64,000 nucleotides of DNA from a bacterium (GTDB taxonomy: Bacteria; Myxococcota_A; Bradymonadia; UBA7976; UBA1532): NCBI GenBank assembly GCA_030426085.1, contig JAUHYW010000001.1:124001-188000 (forward strand), given 5' to 3'. Each line of letters begins with the position of its first letter. Positions within the stretch are counted from its first letter, which is position 1. The translations under genes and the position numbers were made by a program. Positions 48,865-58,700 of the stretch are shown piece after piece. The notes beneath the pieces were generated by a model that was not told the DNA's origin, did no database searches, and saw nothing but the letters and a program-made list of their open reading frames with translations.

Positions 48865-50265
48865 ATGAGTAGTCCCGACATCACCCGTGAACACGCGATC
48901 TCGGCCTTCAAGGCGCTCCGGAACATCTGCAAGCCGGCGCCGCTTCGAGGAGATGCGGTCGAGCGCCTCGCCGTCGAGCGCGACGATGTCGAGCCGGATT
49001 TCCAGCCCACGCGGCGCCTGATCAACGAACTTCGCATATTCGGCGACGAGAACCCCAAGCTGGTGCTATTCGGGAGTGTCGGCAGCGGCAAGAGCACCGA
49101 ACTGGCTCGGCTCGACCGGAGCCTCGGCCATCAGTATCTCATCGTCGGGCTCGACCCGGTCAACAGTGGCTATCATCGACACGGTCTGGACGCGATGACG
49201 ACCGAGGGTCTGATCCTGCTCTCGGGGCTCGCTATCGCTCACGCTGCTGATCAGGTGTGGGGGATCAAACTCAAGACGGAGTTGAAGCGGCTCGAGAGCG
49301 CGGCGCGGCAGTTGATCCCCCATGGTCGAGGCGTGACGCTGGATATCGGCCAGTTGACTCGGGGTCTCTTCCTCTTCGGGACCACGTTCCTCGACCCGAC
49401 TGGGCTGGGCTCGGCGGCGGCGGTGGGCAAGGGTGCCGTCGACCTGCTGAGCAAGACGGCTGGAGCGGTGTCGGCGCGCATCAACCTCGCCGATCTGATC
49501 GGCCCGGCGCCGGGCAAGGTGGCCGCTCAGGAGCTGGTCGACGCGGTCAATGGCATCATCGACGCCGTCAACACGCGCGGCCATCGGGCGCCGCTCCTGC
49601 TCATCGACGAGACCGACAAGATCTCGGACCCCGAGTTGAGCTTCCACCTGCTCACGCGCCAGGGGCTCATCAAGGCGCTGAAGTGTCCGGCGGTCATCGC
49701 TGGACCCAACAGCCTACAGGGACACCGTGCCCACCAGCTCGACGGTCATGGCTTCTCGACCGGCAATCAGCTCTACCATGTGCGCGTCTGGCAGACCGAA
49801 GCGCCCGACGTGCCCGACGAAGAGGGCGTCGCGAAGATGGAGGACGTGCTGCGAAAGCGCGTCGCCGCCGCCTGCGAGCAGGTCGGGCTGCCCGCTGTCG
49901 AGCTGATGGACGCCGACAGTCGACGGGCGCTGGCGATCATGAGCGGGGGGGTGATCGTCGATCTTCTCGGCCTCGTCACGGAAGCCGCGCGCGCTGCCGT
50001 GCTCGACCGCGAGTCGCCTTGCTATATCGGGATGTCACACGCCCGGGAAGCCATCGCGGTGCGCCGGCGCGAGCGTGAGGTGTTCCAGACGGCCGACCAC
50101 ATCGACGCCCTGCGCGAAATCCGGAAGCGCCAGGAGCTCACCGGCGGGCAGATCGGCTTGGATCTACTCGCTCGCAACCACGTCTTGATGTATTCCAACG
50201 ACCACCCTTGGTATTTTCCTCACTCGCTGCTGCTCAGCCTCCTGGACCATACATCCGTGTCATGA
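48865..50265 (+). CDS. P-loop ATPase of a two-gene conflict module
   Basis: 466 residues. Walker A FGSVGSGKST near residue 70, Walker B APLLLIDETDK near 248, and a C-terminal winged-helix-like segment LLARNHVLMYSNDHPWYF. The GSGKSTEL P-loop and the C-terminal region resemble AAA/STAND-like ATPases encoded beside NACHT or repeat-containing proteins in other bacteria (from memory). Codon use is less GC-biased than in neighbouring housekeeping genes, suggesting acquisition. Its stop overlaps the next gene's ATG (ATGA), so the two proteins are probably made in a fixed ratio and work together. Role inferred as regulator or energy-dependent switch; trigger unknown. Confidence 0.75.
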   Translation: MSSPDITREHAISAFKALRNICKPAPLRGDAVERLAVERDDVEPDFQPTRRLINELRIFGDENPKLVLFGSVGSGKSTELARLDRSLGHQYLIVGLDPVNSGYHRHGLDAMTTEGLILLSGLAIAHAADQVWGIKLKTELKRLESAARQLIPHGRGVTLDIGQLTRGLFLFGTTFLDPTGLGSAAAVGKGAVDLLSKTAGAVSARINLADLIGPAPGKVAAQELVDAVNGIIDAVNTRGHRAPLLLIDETDKISDPELSFHLLTRQGLIKALKCPAVIAGPNSLQGHRAHQLDGHGFSTGNQLYHVRVWQTEAPDVPDEEGVAKMEDVLRKRVAAACEQVGLPAVELMDADSRRALAIMSGGVIVDLLGLVTEAARAAVLDRESPCYIGMSHAREAIAVRRREREVFQTADHIDALREIRKRQELTGGQIGLDLLARNHVLMYSNDHPWYFPHSLLLSLLDHTSVS

Positions 50266-53200
50266 CGGACGCCCCCGGCTCTGAGGAACAATGGCTGCGG
50301 TGTCAGGCGGATCTCGCATTCTATTTCGATGCGACCGATGAGGGCATGGTCTTCATCATCACCCGGGGGCGGTGGGTCGATTCCGGTGAGACCTTCCTTG
50401 CGACGCTGCGTCGAGCCATGCCGCCCGGGCGGGAGGTCCGCATCATCGACCTCGCCCGAGAGCCCATCGAGCGGCTGGTCTCCGAGCCCGGAGACATCGT
50501 CTGGCTGGCGCTCGGGCTCACCGAGATGTCTCGAGAGGACCGAGGCGGAGTCCTCACGACGCTGAATCGCCATCGGGGATTGCTGAACCACCATCAGGTT
50601 CGTCTCGTGCTCTGGCTCGATCCATCTCTCGCCGATGAGATCAACACACACGCGGCGGATCTGCTCTCGTGGCGCACCCGGCTGCTCGACGTGCCCGTGG
50701 GGATGCCCTTGGGTATCGACTTCGGGCGTGTGCTCGACGTTGGCCTGCGCGGCGCTCGATCGTTGGACCGCGACGCGATGCTGGCGGCGCTCCCTGACCT
50801 CGGAAGTCAGGTCCTACGGCTCGTGACCCGCTCACTCACCGCGGGGCTTGCTGATCTCATCGAAGATCATCTGCACTTTCTCGACCTCACCGAGCCCCGG
50901 GCGTCGGCGTTCGTCGTCGATGTCGCACCCAACGCGGACATCCTGATCAAGCCCGAGGCGCTCACGGCGCTGCATGCACTGCGGGTACATCTCGCGGACT
51001 GGTTGCGGGATCATGGCCGGCGCGGCGACCCCCAGGGGCTGTACGAGCACCCGGTCCGCGCCCGGAGCATCGCCGACCGCCTCGGCCCGTACTACGCCGC
51101 CGCGCTCGCGCGGGAGTATCGGGCGAACGCGGCGGACTACACCGCCATCTGGGACGCCGTCCAGAGCCCGGTGACCGGCATCGAAGAGTGGGCGCAGGAC
51201 TGGCGGCGATATCGGGCGTGGCTGATGCGCCAGCCGCACGCGCCGCTGTTCGCCGACAGCTTCTCGCTGCACCAGGTCTACCAGCGGCTGCGGGCGTGGC
51301 AGTGGGAGCCGGATCCGGAGGCCGACGCCGACGAAGAGCCCGACCTGCTCGACGCGCCGCGGCATGCGGTGCATCGGCGGCGTCGCCCGCGGCGCAAGGT
51401 CGTCATCGACGCCATGGATGCCATCAACGGGTGGCTGACCGACGGCGAGCGGGCCGACGCGCTGCGGGTCATCAGCGGCGGGCCGGGGGCGGGCAAGAGC
51501 TCGCTGGCGAAGATGATCGCTGCGAACCGGGCCGATCTCGGTGAGCGGGTGCTGCTCATCGAGCTGCATCACTTCCAGCTCGCCGACGACCTCGAGACCG
51601 CCATCAACCGCTTCGGCCGCAGCCGCGGCCTGCGGCATGACGTGCTCGACCACCCCGACGCCGGCCCGCTGCTGCTCATCTTCGACGGCCTGGACGAGCT
51701 GTCCATCCGCGGCTCGGCCGGCAAAGGCGCGGTCCTCGAGCTGGTCGAGGGCGTGACGTCGCTGCTGCGGTCGCGCAATCACGATACGCCGCGGCTGCGG
51801 GCGCTGCTGCTCGGGCGGGAGGTCGTGGTGCAGGGGCTCGGCGCACGCTTCAAGCGCGCGGGCCAACTGCTCACGTTGCTGCCCTACCGTGTCTCCCAGG
51901 ACGAGCGGCGGAAGTACCACGACCCCGACGGGCGGCTGGCAACCGACCAGCGGCATGACTGGTGGGCAGCCTATGGCGCGCTGACCGGGCGCGGCTACGA
52001 CGCGTTGCCCGAGGTCCTGAACCGGGGTCGCGTCGCCGAGCTGACCGCCGAGCCGCTGCTGAACTACCTCGTCGCCATCACGCTCGACCAGCGGCGGGTC
52101 GACTTCGCTGATCCCGACACGGCGCTCACCGAGATCTACGCCGATCTCGTCCAGCAGGTGTTCGAGCGGGTCCACGCCTGCGGACCCGGCGAAGACGCGC
52201 GCGCTCTGCCCGGCCTCGAGTCCGTCGAGGCGCGACACTTCCACGACTTCCTGCAAGCCATCGCGGTCGTCGCGTGGCACGGCGAGGGCCGGACCGCTCG
52301 ACTCTCGGCGATCGAGGCGCGGGTCGGCGAGAGCCTGCTGAAGAAGATGGATCTGCTCCGGAAGGGCTCCGAGGCGGCCATCAGCCGCCTCATCGCGGCC
52401 TTCTACTTTCGGCAGCACGCCGACAGCGACGTCGGCGACCCGACCTACGAGTTCACCCATCAGAGCTTCGCCGAGTATCTCATCGCCCGCGAGATCCTGG
52501 CCTTCCTCGACGTCCTCCACGAAGAGGCCGAGGCCCACGCGCGCAACAGCCGCCGCGGCTGGCCCCCCGATCGGCAACTCACCGAGTGGGCCCGTCTCTT
52601 CGGACCTTCTGCCATCGAGCCCCACGTCTTCGATTTCGTGCACGACGGCCTCCGCCGGCTCGCACGCGACGACAAGGAGAGGGTCCAAGCCTATCAGACT
52701 CGCATCGGCGATCTCATCAGCCGGGTGCTGGCGACTGACTTCCCGACTGACGCCCTGCCCCATGGCCCTTATCTATCGACCGCCCTCGCGCACAGCCGAA
52801 ATGCCGGAGAAGCGCTCCTCGTCGTGGCGTCTGCCTGCGCCCGGGTCACAGACGCCGTCACGCCGGTGAATCATCCGACACCCGTGGCTATGGGTACATG
52901 GCTGCGTCGACTGCAGGGGCAGCGGGCGGACCCGGACAATGTCATGGCAATGAGGCATCTCTCGCGATTGGATCTCAGCGAGACTCGACTCGGATCCATT
53001 GACCTCTTCGGGGCGGACCTCCTCCGGGCGGACCTCCTCCGGGCGGACCTCCGAGGGGCGGACCTCCGAGGGGCGGACCTCCGAGGGGCGGGCCTCCGAG
53101 GGGCGCACCTCCAAGAAGCGAACCTCCAAGAAGCGAACCTCCAAGAAGCGAACCTCCAAGAAGCGAACCTCCAAGAAGCGAACCTCCAAGAAGCGAACCT

Positions 53201-53423
53201 CCAAGACGCTTGGCTTGAGGAGGCGTACCTCCTCGGGGCGCACCTCCAAGAAGCGAACCTCCTCCGGGCGGACCTCCGAGGGGCGGACCTCCGAGGGGCG
53301 GACCTCCTCCGGGCGGACCTCCGAGGGGCGCACCTCCTCGAAGCACGCTACGACAACTCTACTCAGTGGCCTCCCGGCTTCGACGCACGTCAGCATGGCG
53401 CGGGTCCTGCCGAAAAGTCGTAA
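50262..53423 (+). CDS. NACHT NTPase with N-terminal partner domain and C-terminal pentapeptide repeats
   Basis: 1053 residues. Residues about 1-195 form an alpha/beta domain (VRLVLWLDPSLADEIN, ADLLSWRTRLLDV) seen in proteins paired with the ATPase type encoded upstream. A helical region leads to NACHT: Walker A GGPGAGKSS near residue 406, Walker B LLLIFDGLDEL near 472, and the family end motif YEFTHQSFAEYLIAREIL near 735. After a helical stretch, residues about 903-1035 are pentapeptide repeats (A(D/N)LxxA type: LRADLRGADL, NLQEANLQEA), forming a right-handed quadrilateral helix likely to act as sensor or DNA-mimicking surface. Predicted NLR-like immune or signalling protein. It starts at ATG 50262, coupled to the ATPase stop. 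Confidence 0.83.
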   Translation: MTDAPGSEEQWLRCQADLAFYFDATDEGMVFIITRGRWVDSGETFLATLRRAMPPGREVRIIDLAREPIERLVSEPGDIVWLALGLTEMSREDRGGVLTTLNRHRGLLNHHQVRLVLWLDPSLADEINTHAADLLSWRTRLLDVPVGMPLGIDFGRVLDVGLRGARSLDRDAMLAALPDLGSQVLRLVTRSLTAGLADLIEDHLHFLDLTEPRASAFVVDVAPNADILIKPEALTALHALRVHLADWLRDHGRRGDPQGLYEHPVRARSIADRLGPYYAAALAREYRANAADYTAIWDAVQSPVTGIEEWAQDWRRYRAWLMRQPHAPLFADSFSLHQVYQRLRAWQWEPDPEADADEEPDLLDAPRHAVHRRRRPRRKVVIDAMDAINGWLTDGERADALRVISGGPGAGKSSLAKMIAANRADLGERVLLIELHHFQLADDLETAINRFGRSRGLRHDVLDHPDAGPLLLIFDGLDELSIRGSAGKGAVLELVEGVTSLLRSRNHDTPRLRALLLGREVVVQGLGARFKRAGQLLTLLPYRVSQDERRKYHDPDGRLATDQRHDWWAAYGALTGRGYDALPEVLNRGRVAELTAEPLLNYLVAITLDQRRVDFADPDTALTEIYADLVQQVFERVHACGPGEDARALPGLESVEARHFHDFLQAIAVVAWHGEGRTARLSAIEARVGESLLKKMDLLRKGSEAAISRLIAAFYFRQHADSDVGDPTYEFTHQSFAEYLIAREILAFLDVLHEEAEAHARNSRRGWPPDRQLTEWARLFGPSAIEPHVFDFVHDGLRRLARDDKERVQAYQTRIGDLISRVLATDFPTDALPHGPYLSTALAHSRNAGEALLVVASACARVTDAVTPVNHPTPVAMGTWLRRLQGQRADPDNVMAMRHLSRLDLSETRLGSIDLFGADLLRADLLRADLRGADLRGADLRGAGLRGAHLQEANLQEANLQEANLQEANLQEANLQEANLQDAWLEEAYLLGAHLQEANLLRADLRGADLRGADLLRADLRGAHLLEARYDNSTQWPPGFDARQHGAGPAEKS
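53005..53345 (+). repeat. 15-bp tandem repeats encoding the pentapeptide helix
   Basis: Twenty or so 15-bp units. Two sub-families alternate: GCGGACCTCCGAGGG-like and AACCTCCAAGAAGCG-like. The latter occurs five times in perfect tandem at 53121-53195, flanked by one-mismatch copies. Synonymous sites are conserved, so expansion is recent, probably by replication slippage. Confidence 0.9.
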
Positions 53424-53832
53424 TACGAATATCTCTCGCCCGAATCGCTCAGTTTCCGGTTCAGATCGACTTCGAGCCATTCCCCAGGCACATGCCACGG
53501 TCCAATGCACCTGCCCGGAGCGGTTCGCGTGCGATTGAGAGGTCCGAACGAGCGCCTGTCCTTCCAGCGCCGCGCTACCCGACCAACGCAATGGCCGTCA
53601 CGCCCGCTCGGGGAGGTGATGCCCGAACCCGCGGGGCGACCAGGCGGAGGATGGGGCGGGGAGGGACCGTCTGCGCCGTCACCGAAGCCTGTGCCATCCA
53701 GCCACCACGAGCGATGGACGGAGCGACCACGCCCCTCCCTTCGAAGCGCAGCAGGGCCCGACCCGCCCCATCCGACGCCAGCCCCGCCACCGCGTTGCCC
53801 ACGCCGACGTCATCCACGCCAGGCCCTCGCCC
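53424..53832. other. 409-bp gap without a recognised gene
   Basis: Between the NACHT-pentapeptide stop and the convergent thiamine-diphosphate enzyme stop. Open frames here lack start signals and coherent codon bias. No tRNA, terminator hairpin or insertion-sequence end was recognised. Base composition is slightly less GC-rich at its left end, like the accessory pair. Confidence 0.6.
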
Positions 53833-55587
53833 CTACATCGACAGCGACCCTTCCCGAAAGTCGCTCTTCGCCACCATCATATTGATACACACCGGCACCC
53901 CCGAAGCCGCCAACGCCTTGGCTTCGTCCAGCACCGCATCGATCCGAGCCGGATCATCCAGCACCAGCCCCTTGCCCCCGTACCCCTCGGCGACCTTGTG
54001 ATACTCGGTCCGCCGCAGCACCGTCCCGCAATCACTCCCCAGGATCGTCACCTGATCCCGCGCGATCTGCTGCCACGACGCGTCATTCCCGATGACCGCG
54101 ATCGGCGCCACCCCATGCCGCACATACGTATCGAACTCAGCCAGGCTGTACCCGCTCGACCCATCCCCCCACACCAGCCACACCTCGCTGCCGGGATGCA
54201 CCATCTTGGCACCCAAAGCGAACCCGCCGCCCACGCCCAGCGTCCCGAACACACCCGGGTCCAGCCACCGCAAGGGCCCCCGCGGACGCAGCGTATAGGC
54301 CGCCGTCGCCGCAAAATCCCCGCCGTCCACGACGATGATCCCATCGTCGGCCATCTTCTCTTCCATTCGCAGGAAGAATCGCAGCGGGTCGACCAGCCCC
54401 TCGGGCACCTCGCGGACCGCCTTGCCGATGATCTCGTCATCCCGGGCCGACTCACGCTTGCGCAGCGTATCGAACCAGGGATCCCACCGCCCGCGGTCGT
54501 GGTTGCCCATCGCCTCGGCCAGCTCGATCAGGAAGTCCCCCGGGTGCTTCTGCACCGGGAAGGTCGGCCGACGGTTCTTCTTGAGCGCCTCGGGATCCAG
54601 GTTCGCCGAGACCAGCGTCGCCTTGCGGTTGATCTTCTGCCCGTAGCCCAGCCGGAAGTCGAACGGGAAGCCGCAGACGATCGCCAGATCACACTCGCGC
54701 AACGCCTTCGTGCGCGCATGCCTGAACTGGATGTCGCTGTACCGCCCCAGCATGCCCCGGGCCATGCCACCCAGCCACACCGGGATGCCCAGGCGGCGGA
54801 TGGCATCCACCACCGGCGCCGCGTCGCTCTTGTTGACCAGCGTCTGGCTGCCGACCACCAGCGCCGGCTTCTCGGCCTTGCGCAACGCATCGGCGATGGA
54901 CCCGATGCGCCCGCCGCGACCGGGCAGCACCGCCTCCAGATCGGGCGAAGGCAGATCCACCTCCAGATGGGGCTGGTTGAACTGCCGATACAGGTGCGCC
55001 TGCAAATACAGCTTGAGCGCCCGCCCTCCGATCCCCTTGGCCTTGTCCGCGCCGCTCTCTTTCATGAACCACTCGCGGACGAGCGCCTCGTCGTAGAGCA
55101 CGTCCACCGGCACCTCGATGAACACCGGCCCCGGCACCCCCGAGCTGGCCACCTCGAACGCCTTGTCCACCACCGGCCCCAGCGACTTCACCGTCTTGAT
55201 GGTGGTGCGCCACTTGGTGATCGACTCCAGCATCGAGAGCTGATCGATGTCCTGGAGCGAGCCCCGCCCCTTGAGCACCGTCGCCGCCGCGCCGCCGAAC
55301 AGGACCAGCGGGCTCTCGGCCATCTGCGCGTTCTTCACCGCCGTCAGCGTATTGGTCACCCCGGGCCCGGCGGTGACCGCCGCCACGCCGGGGATGCCGG
55401 TCATGCGGGCGACCGCGTCGGCGGCGAAGACCGCGCTGGCCTCGTCCCGCACGTCGACGATGTTGATGCCCTGCTCCTGGGCGCCGATGAGGATGGGCGA
55501 GATGTGGCCGCCGCAGAGGGTGAACAGGTGCTGCACCCCGTGCCGGGCGAGGGCCTCGCCGATGATCGTTCCGCCGTTGTATTTCAT
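53833..55587 (-). CDS. Thiamine-diphosphate enzyme, acetolactate synthase-like (2-hydroxyacyl-CoA lyase-type)
   Basis: 584 residues. N-terminal PYR domain with the cofactor-activating glutamate E49 ([14 protein letters not shown]) and [13 protein letters not shown]; central domain; C-terminal PP domain with the ThDP/Mg motif [18 protein letters not shown] and ending in [12 protein letters not shown]. The overall pattern recalls ILVBL/HACL-type enzymes, which cleave 2-hydroxyacyl compounds to a shortened aldehyde, more than anabolic acetolactate synthase; no small regulatory subunit gene is near. It is divergent from the multidomain lipid enzyme, suggesting supply of a fatty aldehyde (inference). 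Confidence 0.85.
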   Translation of the reverse strand: MKYNGGTIIGEALARHGVQHLFTLCGGHISPILIGAQEQGINIVDVRDEASAVFAADAVARMTGIPGVAAVTAGPGVTNTLTAVKNAQMAESPLVLFGGAAATVLKGRGSLQDIDQLSMLESITKWRTTIKTVKSLGPVVDKAFEVASSGVPGPVFIEVPVDVLYDEALVREWFMKESGADKAKGIGGRALKLYLQAHLYRQFNQPHLEVDLPSPDLEAVLPGRGGRIGSIADALRKAEKPALVVGSQTLVNKSDAAPVVDAIRRLGIPVWLGGMARGMLGRYSDIQFRHARTKALRECDLAIVCGFPFDFRLGYGQKINRKATLVSANLDPEALKKNRRPTFPVQKHPGDFLIELAEAMGNHDRGRWDPWFDTLRKRESARDDEIIGKAVREVPEGLVDPLRFFLRMEEKMADDGIIVVDGGDFAATAAYTLRPRGPLRWLDPGVFGTLGVGGGFALGAKMVHPGSEVWLVWGDGSSGYSLAEFDTYVRHGVAPIAVIGNDASWQQIARDQVTILGSDCGTVLRRTEYHKVAEGYGGKGLVLDDPARIDAVLDEAKALAASGVPVCINMMVAKSDFREGSLSM

Positions 55588-55752
55588 GCGGCGAACCTTG
55601 GCAGAAATCGGCCGACGGCGCAGCCCCTTTCGGCAGCCGCGCGCGGGCGGAGGTGGGAACCGTGCTTCGCACTGCGCAGAACCCTACGCCTTGATCCCGC
55701 CGGCCCGATGGGCAACAAAGGGCCCTTCGAAATGCCGGAGAGGGGAGCGCCC

Positions 55753-58700
55753 GTGCACGCCGAGTCCGCCGAGAAGCCCGCCGACGGCGGCCCGATCGCC
55801 CAGGCCGCCGAGGACTTGCTGTCGGTCCGCGAGACCTTCGCCGGCAAGCATGTTTTCGTGACCGGAGTGACCGGATTCGTCGGCAAGGTCCTGCTGGCGA
55901 TGATCGCGACCGAGCTGCGCGCGGTGCGGCGGGTGACGGTGCTGGTGCGCACCAACCGGCAGTACAGCGACGCCCGGGAGCGGTTCGACGCCACCGTGGC
56001 CTTGTCCGAGCCGTTCCAGGAGGTCGCCCGGCGCATCGGCAACGATCCCCTCCAGGATTGGTGTGACGACGTGGTCGACGTCGTGGCCGGCGACATCACA
56101 CTCGACCGGCTGGGCATGTCCGAGGCGGACTACACCAAGGTCACCGAGACCGACCCGGTCGACATCATCCTGCACTGCGCGGGCAACGTGAACTTCAACC
56201 CGCCGCTGGACCAGGCGCTGGCGGTCAACACCCAGGGCGTGACCCACAAGGTGGAGTTCGCCCGGGCGGCCGGCGCGCCGCTGGTGCACATGTCGACCTG
56301 CTTCGTGGCCGGGGAGCGCAGCGGGCCGGTGCCCGAGGACGACGAGGTGGTGGGCTACGCCCCCAACGGCCAGCCCTTCGACCCCGAGCGGGAGCTGGCC
56401 GACGCGGTCTACCTCGCCAGCGAGGTGCGCAAGCGGGCCGACGCCCAGGCGCTCGAGTGCCGGTTCTACGACGAAGCCCGCGCGCGGCTGACCGAGAAGG
56501 GGCTGGACTACGACAACCCCCACCGGCTCGAAGACGCCTTCCGCACCTGCAAGAAGCGGTGGGTCGACGACGAGCTGGTCCGCGAGGGCATGGAGCGGGC
56601 GAAGCAGTGGGGGTGGACCAACACCTACACCTACACCAAGAGCATGGGCGAGCAGCTCACCCTCGCCCGGGCCGCCGAGATGGACGTGCCGGTGTGCATC
56701 GTGCGCCCGGCCATTGTCGAGTCGTCGCTGGACTTCCCGTTCCCCGGGTGGAACGAGGGGGTCAACACCTGCGCCCCGTTCGTCTACCTGATGTGGAAGG
56801 GGCAGCGGAACATCCCGGCCAACCCGGACAACATCCTCGACCTCGTGCCGGTGGATCACGTCGCCCGGGGCACGCTGCTCGCCGGGGCGGCGCTGTTGCA
56901 GCGGCGGGCGAAGCGGGTCTACCAGTTCTGCTCGGGGGACGTGAACCCGCTGCACATGCGGCGGGCGGTCGAGCTGACCAACCTCGCGTGGCGGGCGCGC
57001 TACGACAGCGACGAGAAGAACGTCGCCAAGCGCTTCCTGATGCGCAACCTGGACTCGGTGCTCGTCGACCGGCCGACCTTCGATCGGATCAGCGCGCCCG
57101 CGGTGGGCACCGCGGCGAAGGCGGCCCGCTCGCTGCTCAAGGCGGTGCCCCGGGCGCTGTTCGGGCCGGCCCGGCCGCTGGTCAAGCAGCTCGACGGCGG
57201 GCTGAAGGGGCTGGAGAAGGCGGCGAAGGTCAGCGATACGATCCTGACGATCTTCGGGCCGTTCGTGCTGGAGAACAACCCCGAGTTCTCGTCGCGCAAC
57301 ATCCGGGGGCTCGCCGAGCAGCTCGTCGAGGACGAGCGCGAGACCTTCGGCTACCCGATCGAGGGCCTCGACTGGCGCCGCTACTGGATCGACGCCCACA
57401 TGGCCGGGCTCTACAAGTGGGTCTTCGGCGAGCTCGACGACCGGATGCGGCCGGTGCGCAAGGTGGCCCGGGCCCAGGATCTGGTCGAGGTCTTCCGCAC
57501 GGCGACCCGGGCCTACGCCGAGCGCAAGGCGCTGTCGCTGTACACCCACGCCGGCGGGGTCGAGGTCACCTACACCTACGGCGAGTTCTGGGACGCCGCG
57601 CTGCGGGTCGCCGGCTGGCTGCGGGGCCAGGGCGTGGGCGCCGGCGACCGGGTCGTGCTGATGAGCCGCAATGAGCCGGCGTGGCCGATGATCTACCTCG
57701 GCATATTGCTGGCCGACGCGGCGGCGGTGCCGGTGGATCCCGAGATGCCGCTCGCCGAGGCCAACCGCATCGCCCGCAAGTCCGAGGCGAAGCTGGCGGT
57801 GGTGCACGAGGACGATGGCATCACCCTCGAGATCCCGACCCACCCGGTGGGAGATGTCTTCGAGGCCGATCCCATCCCCGACGTCGAGCAGCGCGATCGC
57901 AGCGATGAGGTCGCCAGCCTGCTGTTCACCAGCGGCACCACCGGTGATCCCAAGGGTGTCATGCTGACCCATGGCAACTTCACCGCCCTGCTCGCGTCGC
58001 TGCACGGCACCTTCCGGGTCTTCGAGAAGGACCGCTTCCTGAGCGTGCTGCCGCTGTTCCACACCTTCGAGTTCTCGTGCGGGCTGCTCATGCCGGCCAG
58101 CGCCGGCGCGCACATCATGTACATCGAAGAGATCGAGGGCGGGCTGCTGCGCAAGGCGCTCAAGGCGTTCCGCCCCAGCGGTCTCATCGGGGTGCCCGCG
58201 CTGTGGGATGTGTTGCACCGACGCATCGAGACCCAGGTCAAGGATCGGGGGCAGGCGGCGCAGCTCGCGTTCACCAGCATGCTGCGGCTGACCCGCTTCC
58301 TGCGCGAGAAGTACGGCGTCAACCTGGGGCCGATGCTGTTCAGCGACGTGCACAAGACGATGGGCGGCCGCATCCGGCACCTCATCTCGGGCGGGGCGGC
58401 CCTCAGCGAGCCGGTGCTGGAGGCCTTCGAGGGGCTGGGATTCGAGCTGCTCGAAGGCTACGGCTTGACCGAGGCGGCGCCGGTGCTGTCGGTGCGGCGG
58501 CCGGGCGATCGGCGGGGCGGGGGCTCGGTGGGCCCCTCGCTGCCGGGGGTCAAGATCAAGGTCATCAACGCCGACGAGGATGGGGTCGGCGAGGTGCTGG
58601 CGCAGGGCGACAACGTCATGGCCGGCTACCTGGACAACCCCGACGCGACCGCCACGACCGTGCGCGACGGCTGGCTGCACACCGGCGACCTGGGCAAGCT

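Noticed and set aside
53005-53345. Possible CRISPR array because of regular short repeats
   Set aside because: Units are 15 bp with no spacers, stay in frame and encode pentapeptide repeats.
53366-54001. Open frames across the gap after the NACHT-pentapeptide gene
   Set aside because: No ribosome binding site, poor codon bias and overlap with the 3' end of the thiamine-diphosphate enzyme gene.
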